A stretch of 64,000 nucleotides of DNA from Flaveria trinervia (lineage: Eukaryota > Streptophyta > Magnoliopsida > Asterales > Asteraceae). Where the stretch lies: NCBI GenBank assembly GCA_025506515.1, contig CM046442.1:17856443-17920442 (forward strand), given 5' to 3'. The position numbers and the translations under genes were made by a program. The notes beneath the pieces are model-generated. The model was not told where the DNA came from, made no database searches, and saw only the letters and a list, made by a program, of their open reading frames with translations. Position 1 is the first letter of the stretch; each line of letters starts with the position of its first letter. Below, piece after piece: positions 1-10,200 of this stretch.

Positions 1-86
1 ACTGGGGAAGAAATGAGACAACATTACCCATGCTTGTTCGAGGAATAACAGGTTTAGGGGACAAAACCTCTTTAAGGGGGTGGACT
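1..86 (+). mobile_element. 3' end of Ty3/gypsy element E internal region, with PPT
   Basis: This short stretch matches the DNA just before the 3' LTR of element D (49200-49296): a gttcgag segment, then a ggggacaaaacctc segment, then tttaaggggg. The purine run at 71-83 is the polypurine tract that primes plus-strand DNA synthesis in LTR retrotransposons, and the LTR begins four bases later. No coding sequence is visible. The rest of the element lies left of the window, so its proteins cannot be judged. Confidence 0.85.
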
Positions 87-694
87 TGTAACACCCGGTT
101 ATTTATTTATTTTTGAAGTCGACGAAGGAAGAAAAGAAATAAATTCCTAAGTCAAGGGACCAAACTCGCCAATGAAAGAAAGCTGGGTGAGTGGGGGTAT
201 ATAAAAGGAGAGGGCAGCCCTTACCCTCTCCCCACACTCATATTTCAGCCAAACAAGAGAGGAAAAGAGAGAAGGGAAGAAAAAAGGAAGAGGTGTTGGT
301 TCGGGTTGTTTCGAGTGGCCAAAATCATTGAGAAGCGAGTCAAATCAAAGCTCTTCTTGTTGTGGTCATTTGTGTGAGTTCTAGGACCCCTCCTTTAAAT
401 GTTTTTGAATGATTTTAGGGCTGGAACACATCTGAAATTAGGTTTTTGAGTGTGTTTGTGTGTGACCCATATGCGTATGTGTATGTGTGTGTATGATTCG
501 TTTAAGCCTTGTTTGTGAGCTTTTGTGTGCTTGAATAGTGTTATGGTATGCATCCTTAAGGTTTTGGATGGTCGATTTGAGCTTAGAATGGGTTTAGATG
601 AGCTTGTTGATCGAAAATGGCAGATTGGGTTCGGGATGAACTCTATTCTGCATCAGCTAGGGCTAGGAGACCGAATGAAGGCCATATGGCCGAA

Positions 695-965
695 TGAGGT
701 GCAATTGGGGTCCATTTGCATGATTGGGAGTTCACTCGCTTGATTGGGGCCAGTCGCATGGGGAGTCGTGCGACTGAGGGTCCAGTAGCATAAGTGCTCA
801 TCCGCATTAGTTCCATTCGCATGAGGTCCATCCGCATTAGTTCATTCACACGATTGGGTGTTCATTCGCATGTGTGTTCATCCGCATTGGTTCATTTGCA
901 TGATGCTCAGTCGCATGGAGGCCATACGACTGAAGGGTGTCCATACGCCCAAATAGGGCTGTTGC
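695..965 (+). repeat. degenerate CG-containing short repeats in LTR E
   Basis: About fifteen imperfect copies of a 14-20 bp unit such as ttcattcgcatga or tccatccgcattag follow each other. Most contain one or two CpG sites in a local sequence that otherwise has few. The same type of unit occupies the same relative position in other LTRs of the window and also occurs in the Sireviruses. No reading frame is conserved through it. Confidence 0.7.
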
Positions 966-1209
966 ACCCGAGGAGAAGTGTAGTTTAATTTTGACTTTGG
1001 GGGAAAGTGCATATGTAAGTTTTTGACGTAAAGGTTTCCGTAACTTGATGTAAGAAGACTGTTGAGGCCTTAGAGAGCATGTTGGGCATGATGATGATGA
1101 TGATGTTGCATGATTATGCATGTTATGTATGTGTGATGTTGCCCTGTATGATGCTGGTGACTGTGTATGATATGTTCCTTATTATGATGTATTCCTATCT
1201 TTCCTGTGG

Positions 1210-1260
1210 CTTTACGTGTCATGTTAATGAATGAAGTGAAAATATTATGTAACGTAAAGT
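1210..1260 (+). promoter_or_regulatory. conserved LTR core with CTTTACGT / ACGTAAAG inverted repeat
   Basis: CTTTACGT at 1210-1217 is the reverse complement of ACGTAAAG at 1252-1259. The right arm lies in the block ATTATGTAACGTAAAGTG, the best conserved stretch among the LTRs here; near-identical copies are at 10557, 16800, 45231 and 50609 on plus and 18001 and 40961 on minus. ACGT is the core of bZIP transcription factor sites. Whether the arms act as DNA sites or as an RNA hairpin is inference. Confidence 0.5.
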
Positions 1261-1465
1261 GAAAGATAAAGAAAAGAGGAACACAAAGTAAGAATGTATG
1301 CATTAATTAATGATGAAAGTAAGGAACGTCTTGAAAGCATAGTATGTCGGGACACGCCATTAAAAGGTGTTAGCCCAACGGTGTGCGGGTTCGCTACCCC
1401 CGGGAGGATGAACATCAGGGTCTTTCTTTGTGATTGACCATTTGTATAGCCCCATTACTGCATAC

Positions 1466-1660
1466 CCTAGGTACTGCGACCAGAGGTGCGATGCACCGTT
1501 ATAGCTGGTCTATGATAGACCTAGATCCAGTACCAGGAATAGCTGGGTATTGCACATAGCAGTGGTACACCTAAACTCTACCCTAGGTACTGTGGCCAGA
1601 GGTGCGATGCACCATTATAGCTGGTCTATGTTAGACCTAGGTCCAGTATCAGAATAGCTG
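1466..1660 (+). repeat. two tandem copies of a folded GGTACTG...CAGTACC module
   Basis: Copy 1 is closed by GGTACTG (1470-1476) and CAGTACC (1528-1534). Inside are GGTGC-GAT-GCACC (1485-1497) and the palindrome GGTCTATGATAGACC (1507-1521); GACCAG (1478-1483) could instead pair with CTGGTC (1505-1510). Copy 2 begins about 116 bp later (GGTACTG 1586-1592, GGTCTATGTTAGACC 1623-1637, closing arm CAGTATC 1644-1650). Related modules with altered but still pairing stems occur in the other LTRs of this group. This is a repeated, potentially structured RNA or DNA element, not a coding sequence. Confidence 0.65.
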
Positions 1661-2357
1661 GGTAAAGTTTACGGTGGAAGGAAAAGAAAGAAGTAATGAT
1701 GAAAGAATTAAAGCATGAAAGATTATAGAAAATAATAATGATATTATCTATGTGTACGTATGATGTATGATCGCATGAAAGTAAAGAACGGTTTTAGCGA
1801 AAGAAAAGTATGTTTTATTTTATAAAACTAGAACTGAATCAGCAACGCTGACTTTGATGTGTTTCCAGTTGTTAGGTAATGATTATTGAGGATGTCACGA
1901 GGCGCTACTCAGCTCTTTTGGACGGCATTCTTTTGTTAAAAGCATTTGTAATGATATGAAAAGTTATTTTTGTTTCTACTACAACGTTTTATGAATGACT
2001 AAATGTAACTATATGCTTTATGTGCAATGATTTATCAGCTGTAAGCGTCCCGGGAACGGGGCCTTACAAAATTATAAAATGAAAATCCCAAAATAATAGT
2101 TTAGTAGTTATAAATGTTAGGATTATATCTGCCTTTGCAATTTGTGGGAAATGATAGTACATCAGTTTAATCAGTTGCATACTTCACTTGCTAATAAAGT
2201 CTGACATGATCAGATATGATTTGCAGGCAAGATCATGTAATTATACTGAAAAAGTAGATTCTTGTGTTGAACTAAATCATCTATGCATTTGTGTGTGTCC
2301 ATCTTAGTTCTAAAGAGATGTCTTGACTTTTCAGATTGATTACCTGTAAAGTCACAA

Positions 2358-2490
2358 TCTCACACCTGACTTAATATGTGGTACCATGAGATCTGTTTAT
2401 TGCATCTGTTCACTTCTTTGTTATGAGTCATCATAGACATGAAGTGATGAGATATCCTCTGTTGTAAGTCATTACAGACCTGGATATTCT
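2358..2490 (+). repeat. serial hairpins in the Sirevirus F spacer
   Basis: Two adjacent units share one design. Unit A pairs CACTTC (2411-2416) with GAAGTG (2441-2446) and TATGA with TCATA around a GTCA loop (2427-2430). Unit B pairs ATATCC (2452-2457) with GGATAT (2482-2487) and TGTAA with TTACA, again around GTCA (2468-2471). Both have an unpaired G after the inner 3' arm. The stems differ completely while loop and layout stay the same. A third, looser hairpin with ATCTCA and TGAGAT arms lies just upstream near 2358-2392. Confidence 0.55.
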
Positions 2491-3152
2491 CACCTGATGC
2501 AAAAGATGCCAATGTGCACAATCCTTTATAAAGTCCAAAATGGATGCCCTATGATTCTTATATGTCATCTCTATCTATTTCTTTATAAAACGGATTCGGG
2601 GATTACCTAATGTCTTGTCCATGGTGGTTTTCTCAGAGATTATCAACTCGTTTAACCATGATGATTCTTTTATTGACCTAAACGTGAGATCTGGTATACA
2701 TATATGACAGGTTTTTAAGTTGAGTAAAAGTGTTTTCTTGCATATCTTGATGAGGGTTGAACACTCTAAGTCTAAGTGTGGATTACATAATGTCATATAT
2801 AATTCAACCTTAAGACATCCAAGAATTGAAAAAGTAAGTGTATTGATTCTTTTTCCACAGCACTCATTGTCTGTCCTTAGATCTTGTGTCTCCTTTGCTG
2901 TGGTAACACTGAGCTGGAACACACTTGATTAGGATTGAATCATAGTCTATGAATATTCATATTTTTTTTACTTCAATGTCCTGATTATTATCTGATATGA
3001 TCTCACTACAGGCAATATAATTCAATGTGTAGAATTTTATTATGCCTTATTTGGATTTTTGCATGATTTTTTTGTGTGTAGGCATGTTAATAATGAATGG
3101 TTTTACTTCATCTATCAACTTTTATAAACTTCTAAGTTTGAAAACTTAAAAG

Positions 3153-3168
3153 TTTAGGGGGAGTAAAG
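3153..3168 (+). other. internal polypurine tract of Sirevirus F
   Basis: The run tttagggggagtaaag sits between the lost pol end and the env-like gene. Sireviruses are known for multiple polypurine tracts downstream of pol. Element C has a matching tract at the same place (its sense strand reads ttttagggggagaata near 30930). The placement supports the Sirevirus assignment of this whole segment. Confidence 0.55.
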
Positions 3169-3534
3169 ATGATAAATAGTTTATCAAAATAAATGCTTGG
3201 ATGAAAAAGAATGATGCAAAAATATTCAAAGTTATGTGTGTTTGAGATGTTTAAAAAAATGAACCTAAAAAGTTTTAAAAATATGAAAAGCTGCTTGCAA
3301 AGAATTGAGAATGTTTGTCATTTTATAAAATTTTTGAGACTAAAATAATAGGAAACAAATTAAAATTTTTTTTGGTCAAAAAGTCAAAGTTTTTGGTAAA
3401 AAGTCAAAGTTTTTATCAAAAGTCAAAGATCACTCAAAAAGTCAATGTGTTGGTCAAAGTTTGAAATTTATTTGACGATCAATGAATTTTATCAAAATTG
3501 TGATTTGAATGATTTTGGTGAAAAATAATAGAAG

Positions 3535-3990
3535 TGTTAGACGTATGTATATCTCATACGCCTAAACAGTTCTCATAAGTCATGTTTAGACGTATGATGA
3601 AATTTCAGTTTTATGCTAAGTGTTAGATGTTTTGAGTAATCCTTATGAGCCTAAACAGTAGTCATAAGTCTGAAATTCTTGGTTAAGTGTTGGGCGTCTT
3701 ACAAAATCTCATACGCTTAAACATTACCAGATTCTCAAAATAATTCGAAAGTGTTAGGTGTTTCTAAATATGTCATGTGCCTGAATAGTACTCATGCGCC
3801 TAAACAGTGCTCATGCTCCTAATCAGTGCTCATACATCTGTACAGTGCACATGCTCCTATAAATCTTTCAAATGAATTGATCATGTGTAACTCATGCATC
3901 TGAGGTTCATACGCCTGAACATGGGTAAAACGCCTGAACAGTGCTAATGCGCCTATACCTCATGCGTCCAAACAGTTATCATGCACCTAA
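3535..3990 (+). repeat. CATACGCCTAAACAG-type short repeats in Sirevirus F
   Basis: At least a dozen imperfect copies of a unit near catacgcctaaacagt, with variants such as tgcgcctatacc, are spread over about 450 bp. Many units keep a CpG. They are close to the units inside the gypsy LTRs of element D (44560-45020) although F is a Ty1/copia element. No coding frame is kept. Confidence 0.7.
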
Positions 3991-5157
3991 ACAGTTGTAA
4001 TGCACTTAAGGGTTTTCCACACTTGTACAAATTCAATACTTGTCACAGATGTTCATTTCATTCAAACTTTTCATCTTCTACACTCTGTTGTTCACATTCC
4101 CTGTGTTCCGACGAATTCAAAATTCATCTTATTACTCAATCATTGCAAGAATTTATGATCGCATAAGGTTATATCAGAGATTGCGATTCATATCATGAGC
4201 ATACATGTGGATTGTTACATCACATTCAATCGGACGGTTGAACCCTATTCGGGCGTTCGAACCCTAATGACTTGAATGAATCTAAAATTGTCGAATACTG
4301 ATGTTTGTTTGTAACAAATTAAATATGAAATCATCAATGATTATGCATTGCGAACATGTTGTAATCATCAAAACATGAATTTTATCGTAAAATTGTTCTG
4401 ATGATTCAAAGAATTTCAAAATCAAAATAATAATAAAATAAACAGAAAATTGAATCGATAAATTTTATAATAAAAAAAAAATTTTAACTGATAAAATCAT
4501 CTAGAAACAAAATTCTTAATTGATTATGTATCTTAAAATTTGATTAAATCATTAAACAACAAGATCAAATCACTGAATTTTATTAAAATTAATCAAATTT
4601 TAAAATATAAAATTACATTAAGAAAACTTAAAAATTAGTGAAGGACTTATTTATTTGTTTACTTGATAAAAATTGAAAAACCTTCATTCTAATTCTTGTT
4701 TCTTGTGATTGACAGATGAATCAGTTAAAGTTTGAGCCAAAGCACAACGTTGCTGCATTTCTAAATGAAGAAGTGAGAGAAGCTGATGGTTATGAAGAAA
4801 TGATCAATTTCTTCTAAGGACCTAGTATGTTTATGCTATGTGTGCCATACTAGTTATATATGAAAGACTTATCAAGAGATTTTAGAGATTAGCTGAAGTA
4901 GAACTTGATGACAACAGAAGAAAAGTAGTAAGAGGAATCATTTCAAATAACAGAATGATAGAATTTCTGAAGACTCTATCAGAACTGCTTTGAGATTAGG
5001 AGAGAATGAAGACCAAGATTTATCTAAATTCACATTCAATGAATGTAAAGAGACATTCATGCAAATGGGTCATCTTGATCATTTTCCAAAGAAGTAATTT
5101 TTTAGAGCAAGAGTCTTTAATCACTGGAAGCTTTTATGTTATATATTCTAGCACTAT

Positions 5158-5712
5158 ATGTCTAAAAGAAGTGCAGGATGGAATTCTTTGCTAGTTGATA
5201 TAGAATCTCCATTTGTTGCTCTAGTCACAAACATGAGATTTAATATGGCAAAGTGGATAATGATCGGTTTTATTTTCAATCTGGAGAAAGGAAAAAGAAA
5301 CAAGTATCTGATGTATCAAAGATTTCTTCAGTTGATTATTAATGAAGAATATCCAGACATTCATGCATATGGAGTTCAAGGTGATAAATTTGAATTAGAG
5401 CATATGTCTAAGATGGTATACAAGAAGTTAAATGTGATTACTGGAGCAAAAAATGTACCTTTATTTGAGTACATAAGGAATGTAGCTGATGATAATGTTG
5501 ACATTAATCAACAACATTTTCATTTATCTGAAGATGAACCAGTTAATCCTAATGATTTGATTGAAGATGTGATGGATGAGATAGTTGAAGAATCTAATGA
5601 AGAGAATGATGATGATGAAGAGAATGATGATGGTGAAGGTAATAATAATGATAATGATGAAAACAATGATGATGATGATAATCAAGGTGGTAAGAGCCTA
5701 TTCAAGAAATGA
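5158..5712 (+). pseudogene. env-like core and acidic domain of Sirevirus F
   Basis: This 184-residue open segment holds the family core: a hydrophobic stretch (residues about 12-45), then LEKGKR, then LMYQRFLQLIINEEYP (about 55-72), which aligns with CMYPRFLQLIFNEKLP in element C. A gly/asn/asp-rich tail follows with long Asp/Glu/Asn runs (about residues 135-180). The upstream frame contributes HLDHFPKK and HWKLL, motifs of the same family, in a different frame before 5158, so the ATG at 5158 is probably internal. The stop overlaps the next ATG at 5709 by four bases. Confidence 0.65.
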
Positions 5713-6206
5713 ATAGTGAGCAAACCATTTCTGATCAAAGAGTTGAAGATGAAAGAAATGAAGATGAAGAAGTTAATAATGAATTGAATGATCAACAAGA
5801 TAATGATCAAATTGCAACTGAGGATGTTGAAAATGTTGATTTCAATCAAGCATTTGATTTTGATTCTTTATGGGATGAGCCACTAACAGAGAATGTTATG
5901 TCTGCTAATCAAGCTAAGAGTCATAAAGTTGAAATTATTGGAAAAGAACAAAAGGCAAAACAATTATCAGATGCTTGTGTTCAAACTAATCAGAATGCTG
6001 ATGCTGATGAACTTGAAGAGTTGAAGTTAAGGATCGTTTCTCAAACTGAAGAAATTGAAAGACTAAAGAAAGAAAATAAAATGTTAATAGCAAAAGGTGA
6101 ATTGAAGAATGTTATGATGGAAAATTTGGAAGAAAAAGTAAAGACTATGTTTGAAGAAATTAAAAAAACAGAAAGTATCTCTACAAAAACCTTCAAAAGA
6201 AAGTGA
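5709..6206 (+). pseudogene. env-like coiled-coil segment of Sirevirus F
   Basis: This 165-residue segment continues the acidic region of the preceding frame and then forms a heptad-rich helix (roughly residues 97-155, with LEELKLRI, IERLKKENKML and LEEKVKTMFEEI), predicted to be a coiled coil. A coiled-coil part after an acidic part is also seen in element C. The ATGA overlap with the previous frame looks like a frameshift, not a true second gene. The sequence stays protein-like beyond the stop at 6206, in another frame, to about 6453. Confidence 0.5.
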
Positions 6207-6453
6207 AGCGGTGGTTGTTGAGAAAGAACCTACTCAAGAGCATGAAGTCCAACTGTAAAGTTTTCTGAAGTTGAAAAAGGCAAACGAAAGATGAATGAAG
6301 ATGAAACATCTAGTGGTCCAGTTAAAGTTCAAAAGTTAGTTAATATAGATGTAAGAAGAAGAAGAAGAAGTACAAAAGACAATCAAAGCTCTTGATGATA
6401 TAGATTCAGATCTACCAGATGAATGGTATGATGAAGTTCTTGAAGATGAAGAT

Positions 6454-7071
6454 GTGTTTGATATTGTTGAATCACCAACTGAGAATATTCAAGATGAAAT
6501 TCCAATAGATTTTGAAGACAAATATAATTATTTGATTAAGAGAAAGCATAATAGAGTATTTCTTGACGGGCTGATTGTGACACAAATAAATGAAGAATAT
6601 GAAAAATGTGTGATAGCAGAGTCATCAACACCGGCATATCCGAATGAAATAAGTCTTGAACATGGTGAATGTGCTCAACTGAATGAAAGTTTACATATAG
6701 ATGATATTCCTGTGGCTAAATTGCACCACCCAAACCCAGAAGACATGAGCATACCGGCTTTAAGAATGTGGTTGCAATCAAGGAACTATCCAAGGAAACA
6801 ACTAAATAAGTTTCAAGGAGAATCTCTGAGAAGATTGGTGAGAGGTTTTCAAGAAACTGAGAGGATGTACAATAAGATGATCATATTGGACATCGATAAT
6901 CCTCAGTATCTCGAGATTACCAAAAGAACAAAAATGCTCAAACCTCAAGAAATCAAGTCAATGGAGTTTGTGAGAAAAACACATCAGCATAGAAAAGGTC
7001 TTATGAATATGTTTCCAAGTGTTGAACATCAAGGTTGGAATCACTTTGTCTCCCAGTCATATGATTACTAG
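6454..7071 (+). pseudogene. env-like C-terminal segment of Sirevirus F
   Basis: The segment has 205 residues. A peptide-like stretch upstream in the same frame (DDIDSDLPDEWYDEVLEDED) shows the true domain starts before this ATG. The middle contains a basic-rich helix (about residues 115-150, with LRMWLQSRNYPRKQL and LRRLVRGFQETERMY). I do not recognise a known enzyme domain. The last about 15 residues come from the junction with copia element G, where the string tggaatcactttgtct appears on both sides (7036 and 7131). Confidence 0.5.
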
Positions 7072-8132
7072 CACCATTGTGCAGATACCATATGTCCCGA
7101 TTTTCTCCAACCACACATCCTTCTTGGTTTGGAATCACTTTGTCTTTATTTAAGAAGACACCGTTTTGAGCTTCCTCTCCATGAGCACTAAGGAGTAAAG
7201 CAGGCTCCTCCTATTGTGCTTGTACCAAGTTCGCCTCATCTTTTCTTTCTTTCGTCTCTTTACACTCCGACGCATAATGTCCATATTGATCACACTTAAA
7301 GCATCTAATATGCCTTTTATCTTTCTTCATATTGCTTCCCAAGTCCTGGTTCATCATGCAACCTCCACGGTTACCGCAGCCATGATGACTATCTCGACCC
7401 CTTGAACCACTTCGACCACCCCGGTCTCCTCTTACTCGTACGTTAGTAGATTGAGTTCTCCATGGATTCTTTGTATTCAAGAGATGCTCAGTTCTTGCAA
7501 GAAGAACATTGTTATCGTTGTTTGAGTTCCCTTGACATAGTTTCAACCGATCCTCATAAGCTTTAAGCCGCCCCACAACCTCCTCAAATGGCATTTTACC
7601 AACATCCGAATGCTGTTCTATTGAGGCGACTAACTACAAGAACTTATCCGGGACCGAGTCCAAAAGTTTTCGTACTAACACTCCATCTTCAATGGCAACC
7701 TCGAGGCTGCTGTATTTTGAGACTATACTACTTAGTTTGCCAGTGAATTCATCAACGGTCTCACCATCCTTCATTTTCAGCAATTCAAAAAGTATGTAGG
7801 CGTGCTTTCTGCACCCGTTCAGTGCCTATGTACCTTGTTTTTAGCGATTCCCAGATCTCCTTCGCCATCTTCTTCTTTGCAACTTGTAATAAGACATTCT
7901 CCGAGATAGCTTAAAAAATGAATGCTCGAGCAGTCTTGTTCTTCTTGTCAGTCATGGGTTCTACACATTCCCATAACCCTTGTGCATCGATCATGACCTC
8001 CATTTTAATGGCCCAGGTGGTGTAGTTTATGGCTATAAGTTTCGGAATTTGGAGAGACACGGAACCGGTTTCCTTCGGGCCTTCAGAGGTAGTAGCGATT
8101 GACTTGTTGTTGAAGTGTGGAAATTTTGGCAT
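7072..8132 (-). pseudogene. gag: copia element G gag and protease start (broken)
   Basis: The minus-strand ATG at 8132 opens a typical copia Gag N-terminus with a DUF4219-like motif (YTTWAIKMEVMI, residues about 33-44) and WECVEP. Stops and frame changes follow to about 7594. The next open part (7594-7211) has a Gly/Arg-rich linker and a CCHC zinc knuckle of the form C-x2-C-x4-H-x4-C (CFKCDQYGHYASEC), which binds RNA during particle assembly. After the 7211 end the protein-like sequence runs on in another frame to WYLHNGA near 7075, where copia protease normally has D-S/T-G-A; here Asp is replaced by His/Asn. The element is inactive. Confidence 0.75.
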
Positions 8133-8165
8133 GAAATGAAAGTAGTGTCTCCAATGATCGATGAA

Positions 8166-8178
8166 GCTCTAATACCAA
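8166..8178 (-). other. primer-binding site of copia element G
   Basis: The minus strand reads TTGGTATTAGAGC, one base from TTGGTATCAGAGC, the usual plant copia site complementary to the 3' end of initiator tRNA-Met. It is separated by two bases from the LTR edge at 8181. This fixes the orientation of element G. Confidence 0.75.
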
Positions 8179-8180
8179 AA

Positions 8181-8440
8181 TGTTGGTAATCAAAGGGAAA
8201 AGAAAACAAACAATGAATAATTTTGAGACAATTTTCTGGGATATATTGAATGCTCAATGATTACAAAGAAAAGATACTGAAGCATATTAAACAAATTACT
8301 TGACTCTCTTACTCAAACTATCTTCCTACCACTACTCATTTGTATTAAGAAAAGCGTAAACAAACTGCATAAAGAAAACCATGAAACCACTTCTACATGT
8401 TCCCACGATGAGCACTAAAACACTTCTCCATTCCTCCATA
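8181..8440 (-). repeat. 5' LTR of copia element G (outer edge uncertain)
   Basis: On plus coordinates the LTR edge is TGTTGGTAATC at 8181, directly outside the primer-binding site. It is AT-rich, without reading frames. I cannot find its far edge because no second LTR is present; the copia H gag region begins by 8475, which limits its length to under 300 bp. Confidence 0.5.
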
Positions 8441-8474
8441 TTACTCGGTCAATGAGTTACTGCCAAATCATCGA

Positions 8475-8945
8475 TGAGATCAAGTCAATCATTAATCAAT
8501 ATGATAATGCTAAACTTTGGTCACGTTCAAATGTAATCATTTTGAAATGGATATATGAGAAAATATCTAATGACCTCTTGCATTTAATTCTTACACAGGA
8601 TACCATGGCTGCTAAGAAATGAAGTTCTTAGGAGAATATTTTCCTAGAAAACCATTCTTCGCTTACTTTTTACCTTACGAATAAGTTCTCGAATACCAAA
8701 CTAGATTTTCCCAATGTCTCTGCCTATTGTGAAGAAGTTAAGATCTTCTCTACTCACTTCGCCAATGTCGATGTTATCATTTCAAACCAACATTTGGTGC
8801 TATAAACCATGGTTGGTCTCATTTATCAATTCAAAGTTATTGCTATGACTTTACAGCAAAATTCACCACTCTTGGAATTTTACACTGCCAACTCTAAAAT
8901 AATTTTGGAGGAAACTCATTAGGCAACCAATGGGTTTCGGCTAAT
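8475..8945 (+). pseudogene. gag: copia element H gag, N-terminal part (broken)
   Basis: In shifting frames the plus strand gives the Gag domain (UBN2 type) of a Retrofit/Ale-like copia: LWSRSNVIILKWIYEKISNDLLHLIL, then FPNVSAYCEEVK, then a leucine-rich helix and ILEE near the end. The start codon and the first part are missing. Internal stops are present (for example at about 8621). The gene resumes at 11241 after an inserted block, so this is one gag split by insertion. Confidence 0.65.
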
Positions 8946-9748
8946 ACGTCTTCCTTTCACCTTTAGGGATGAGATCGGTACCATACTTCTACTAGTACCA
9001 GTATTACAGATAACAAAACTGTGGAAAAGTGGGTACTTCATACCGTACCAAATTGTAACACCCGGTTATTTTAAAGTCAAAGAAAAGAATGAATAAAGCG
9101 AAAGAAGAGCAGAAAAAGGAATAAAACCAAGTCTAGGGGTAAAAAGTGTCCAAAAGGACAAAATGTTTGAAAAGTGGGTGTAAAAGGTGGTATGGCCGCC
9201 CATATGTCACATGCACCTCTGATTTTCGGGTTTTTAGAGAGAGAAATAGCAGCAAGTTCTTGGTTTTGAAGAAAAAACAAGAAACAGTTCGAATTTAAGG
9301 TAAGAATTCATGCTTTTATGGTGTTATTGACTGGTCTTATCCTCGGGTTTATGCTTATGTGTGTTTATATGTGTTTGGCGTATGTTTTTAGTGGGTTTCT
9401 AGCAGTTGAATTCAATTTGCAAAAAAGTTTAGAGGAAGCCATACTCAAAAGCTGCCAAGGTGAGTTCTAGGACCCCTCTTTTACTGGTTTTTAACTGATT
9501 TTGGGGCTGGAAATACATGAACGTATGTTTTTATATAGTTGGGTTTTGGACCTGTGTGCTTGAATGTATGTATGATGATGTTATGATGTGATGTGTGACT
9601 ATGTTCATGCTTGATGATGTATGATTGTGTTTCTAAGGCTTAGAGGGTAAGAATTAAGCTTAGAACATGATGAATGAAGTATGGAAATTGAAAATGATGT
9701 TTTAGATCCACTTGATAAGTTTCTAAATCTGCCTAAGTGTGTGGATGT

Positions 9749-10200
9749 AAATGCGGATGAGCAAGTAAGTCAATGCGGATGAGCATTTGACTAAGTATGG
9801 AAATGCGGATGAGCAAGTAAGTCAATGCGGATGAGCATTTGACTAAGTATGGAAATACGGATGAGCAAGTAAGTCAATGTGGATGAGCATATGACTAAGT
9901 GCTGCAAATGCGGATGAGCAAGTAAGTCAATACGGATGAGCATTTGACTAAGTATGGAAATGCGGATGAGCAAGTAAGTCAATGCGGATGAGCATATGAC
10001 TAAGTGCTGCAAATGCGGATGAGCAAGTAAGTCAATGCGGATGAGCATCTGACTAAGTATGGAAATGCGGATGAGCAAGTAAGTCAATGCGGATGAGCAT
10101 TTGACTAAGTATGGAAATGCGGATGAGCAAGTAAGTCAATGCGGATGAGCATTTGACTAAGTATGGAAATGCGGATGAGCAAGTAAGTCAATGCGGATGA
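9749..10200 (+). repeat. 52-bp tandem array in LTR I
   Basis: About eight to nine head-to-tail copies of a roughly 52-bp unit, each made of two half-units beginning aatgcggatgagca; one half continues agtaagtc, the other tttgactaagtatgg. Variants with catatgactaagtgctgc recur, which shows higher-order duplication. Each half-unit keeps one CpG. It sits where other LTRs of the group have shorter degenerate CG repeats. A minus-strand open frame across it is only a result of the periodicity. Confidence 0.85.

Larger units (their letters stand above)
87..2068 (+). repeat. 3' LTR of Ty3/gypsy element E
   Basis: The LTR starts TGTAACACCC directly after the polypurine tract and ends GGGGCCTTACA, giving the short TGTAA/TTACA inverted ends of this family. 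At 1982 bp it is long. From left to right it holds a GAGA-rich leader (about 240-300), a gtgagttctaggacccctc segment shared by all LTRs of this group, a CG-containing degenerate repeat block (about 695-965), an ATG-rich low-complexity stretch, the conserved TAACGTAAAG core (1243-1260), two copies of a hairpin module (1466-1660) and the conserved 3' end. The five bases after it are aaatt; the matching target-site copy would be outside the window. Confidence 0.9.
2069..4715 (+). other. post-pol spacer of Sirevirus F (no gene)
   Basis: No convincing reading frame runs through this stretch. Its order matches the spacer between pol and env in Sirevirus C: a hairpin-containing segment, an AGGGGGAG purine tract, then a block of CG-containing short repeats, then the envelope-like gene. 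The left edge is cut by the insertion of gypsy element E, which ends at 2068. The last 600 bases before the env start are very AT-rich. Confidence 0.6.
4716..7071 (+). pseudogene. envelope-like gene of Sirevirus F (broken)
   Basis: The ATG at 4716 starts a peptide with the N-terminal signature seen in plant Sirevirus env-like proteins: a phenylalanine-containing start, then KHN, then a hydrophobic/acidic helix (residues about 1-33), cut by a stop at about 4815. Stops and frame changes follow until 5158, where the conserved core resumes. It lies downstream of a purine tract and a repeat block, as in element C. Its role in such elements is unknown; an envelope-like function has been proposed for the family because of its position after pol. 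At least three reading-frame breaks make it a pseudogene. The end near 7071 abuts the minus-strand copia G fragment. Confidence 0.75.
7065..8440 (-). mobile_element. Ty1/copia element G, 5' fragment
   Basis: Read on the minus strand this is LTR, primer-binding site, gag and the start of protease. The element is cut at about 7065 in the protease active-site region and joined to Sirevirus F. The outer (right) edge of the LTR is not clear; I place it near 8440, where plus-strand copia H gag begins shortly after. No 3' half of this element is visible in the window. Confidence 0.7.

Noticed and set aside
9791..10087. 98-codon minus-strand open frame with repeated LLIRISILSQMLIRIDLL
   Set aside because: It is produced by the 52-bp array, whose unit happens to lack stops in this frame; no start context or homology.
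9749..10200. Regularly spaced repeats that might suggest CRISPR
   Set aside because: The units are head to tail without unique spacers, lie in a plant LTR, and there are no cas genes.
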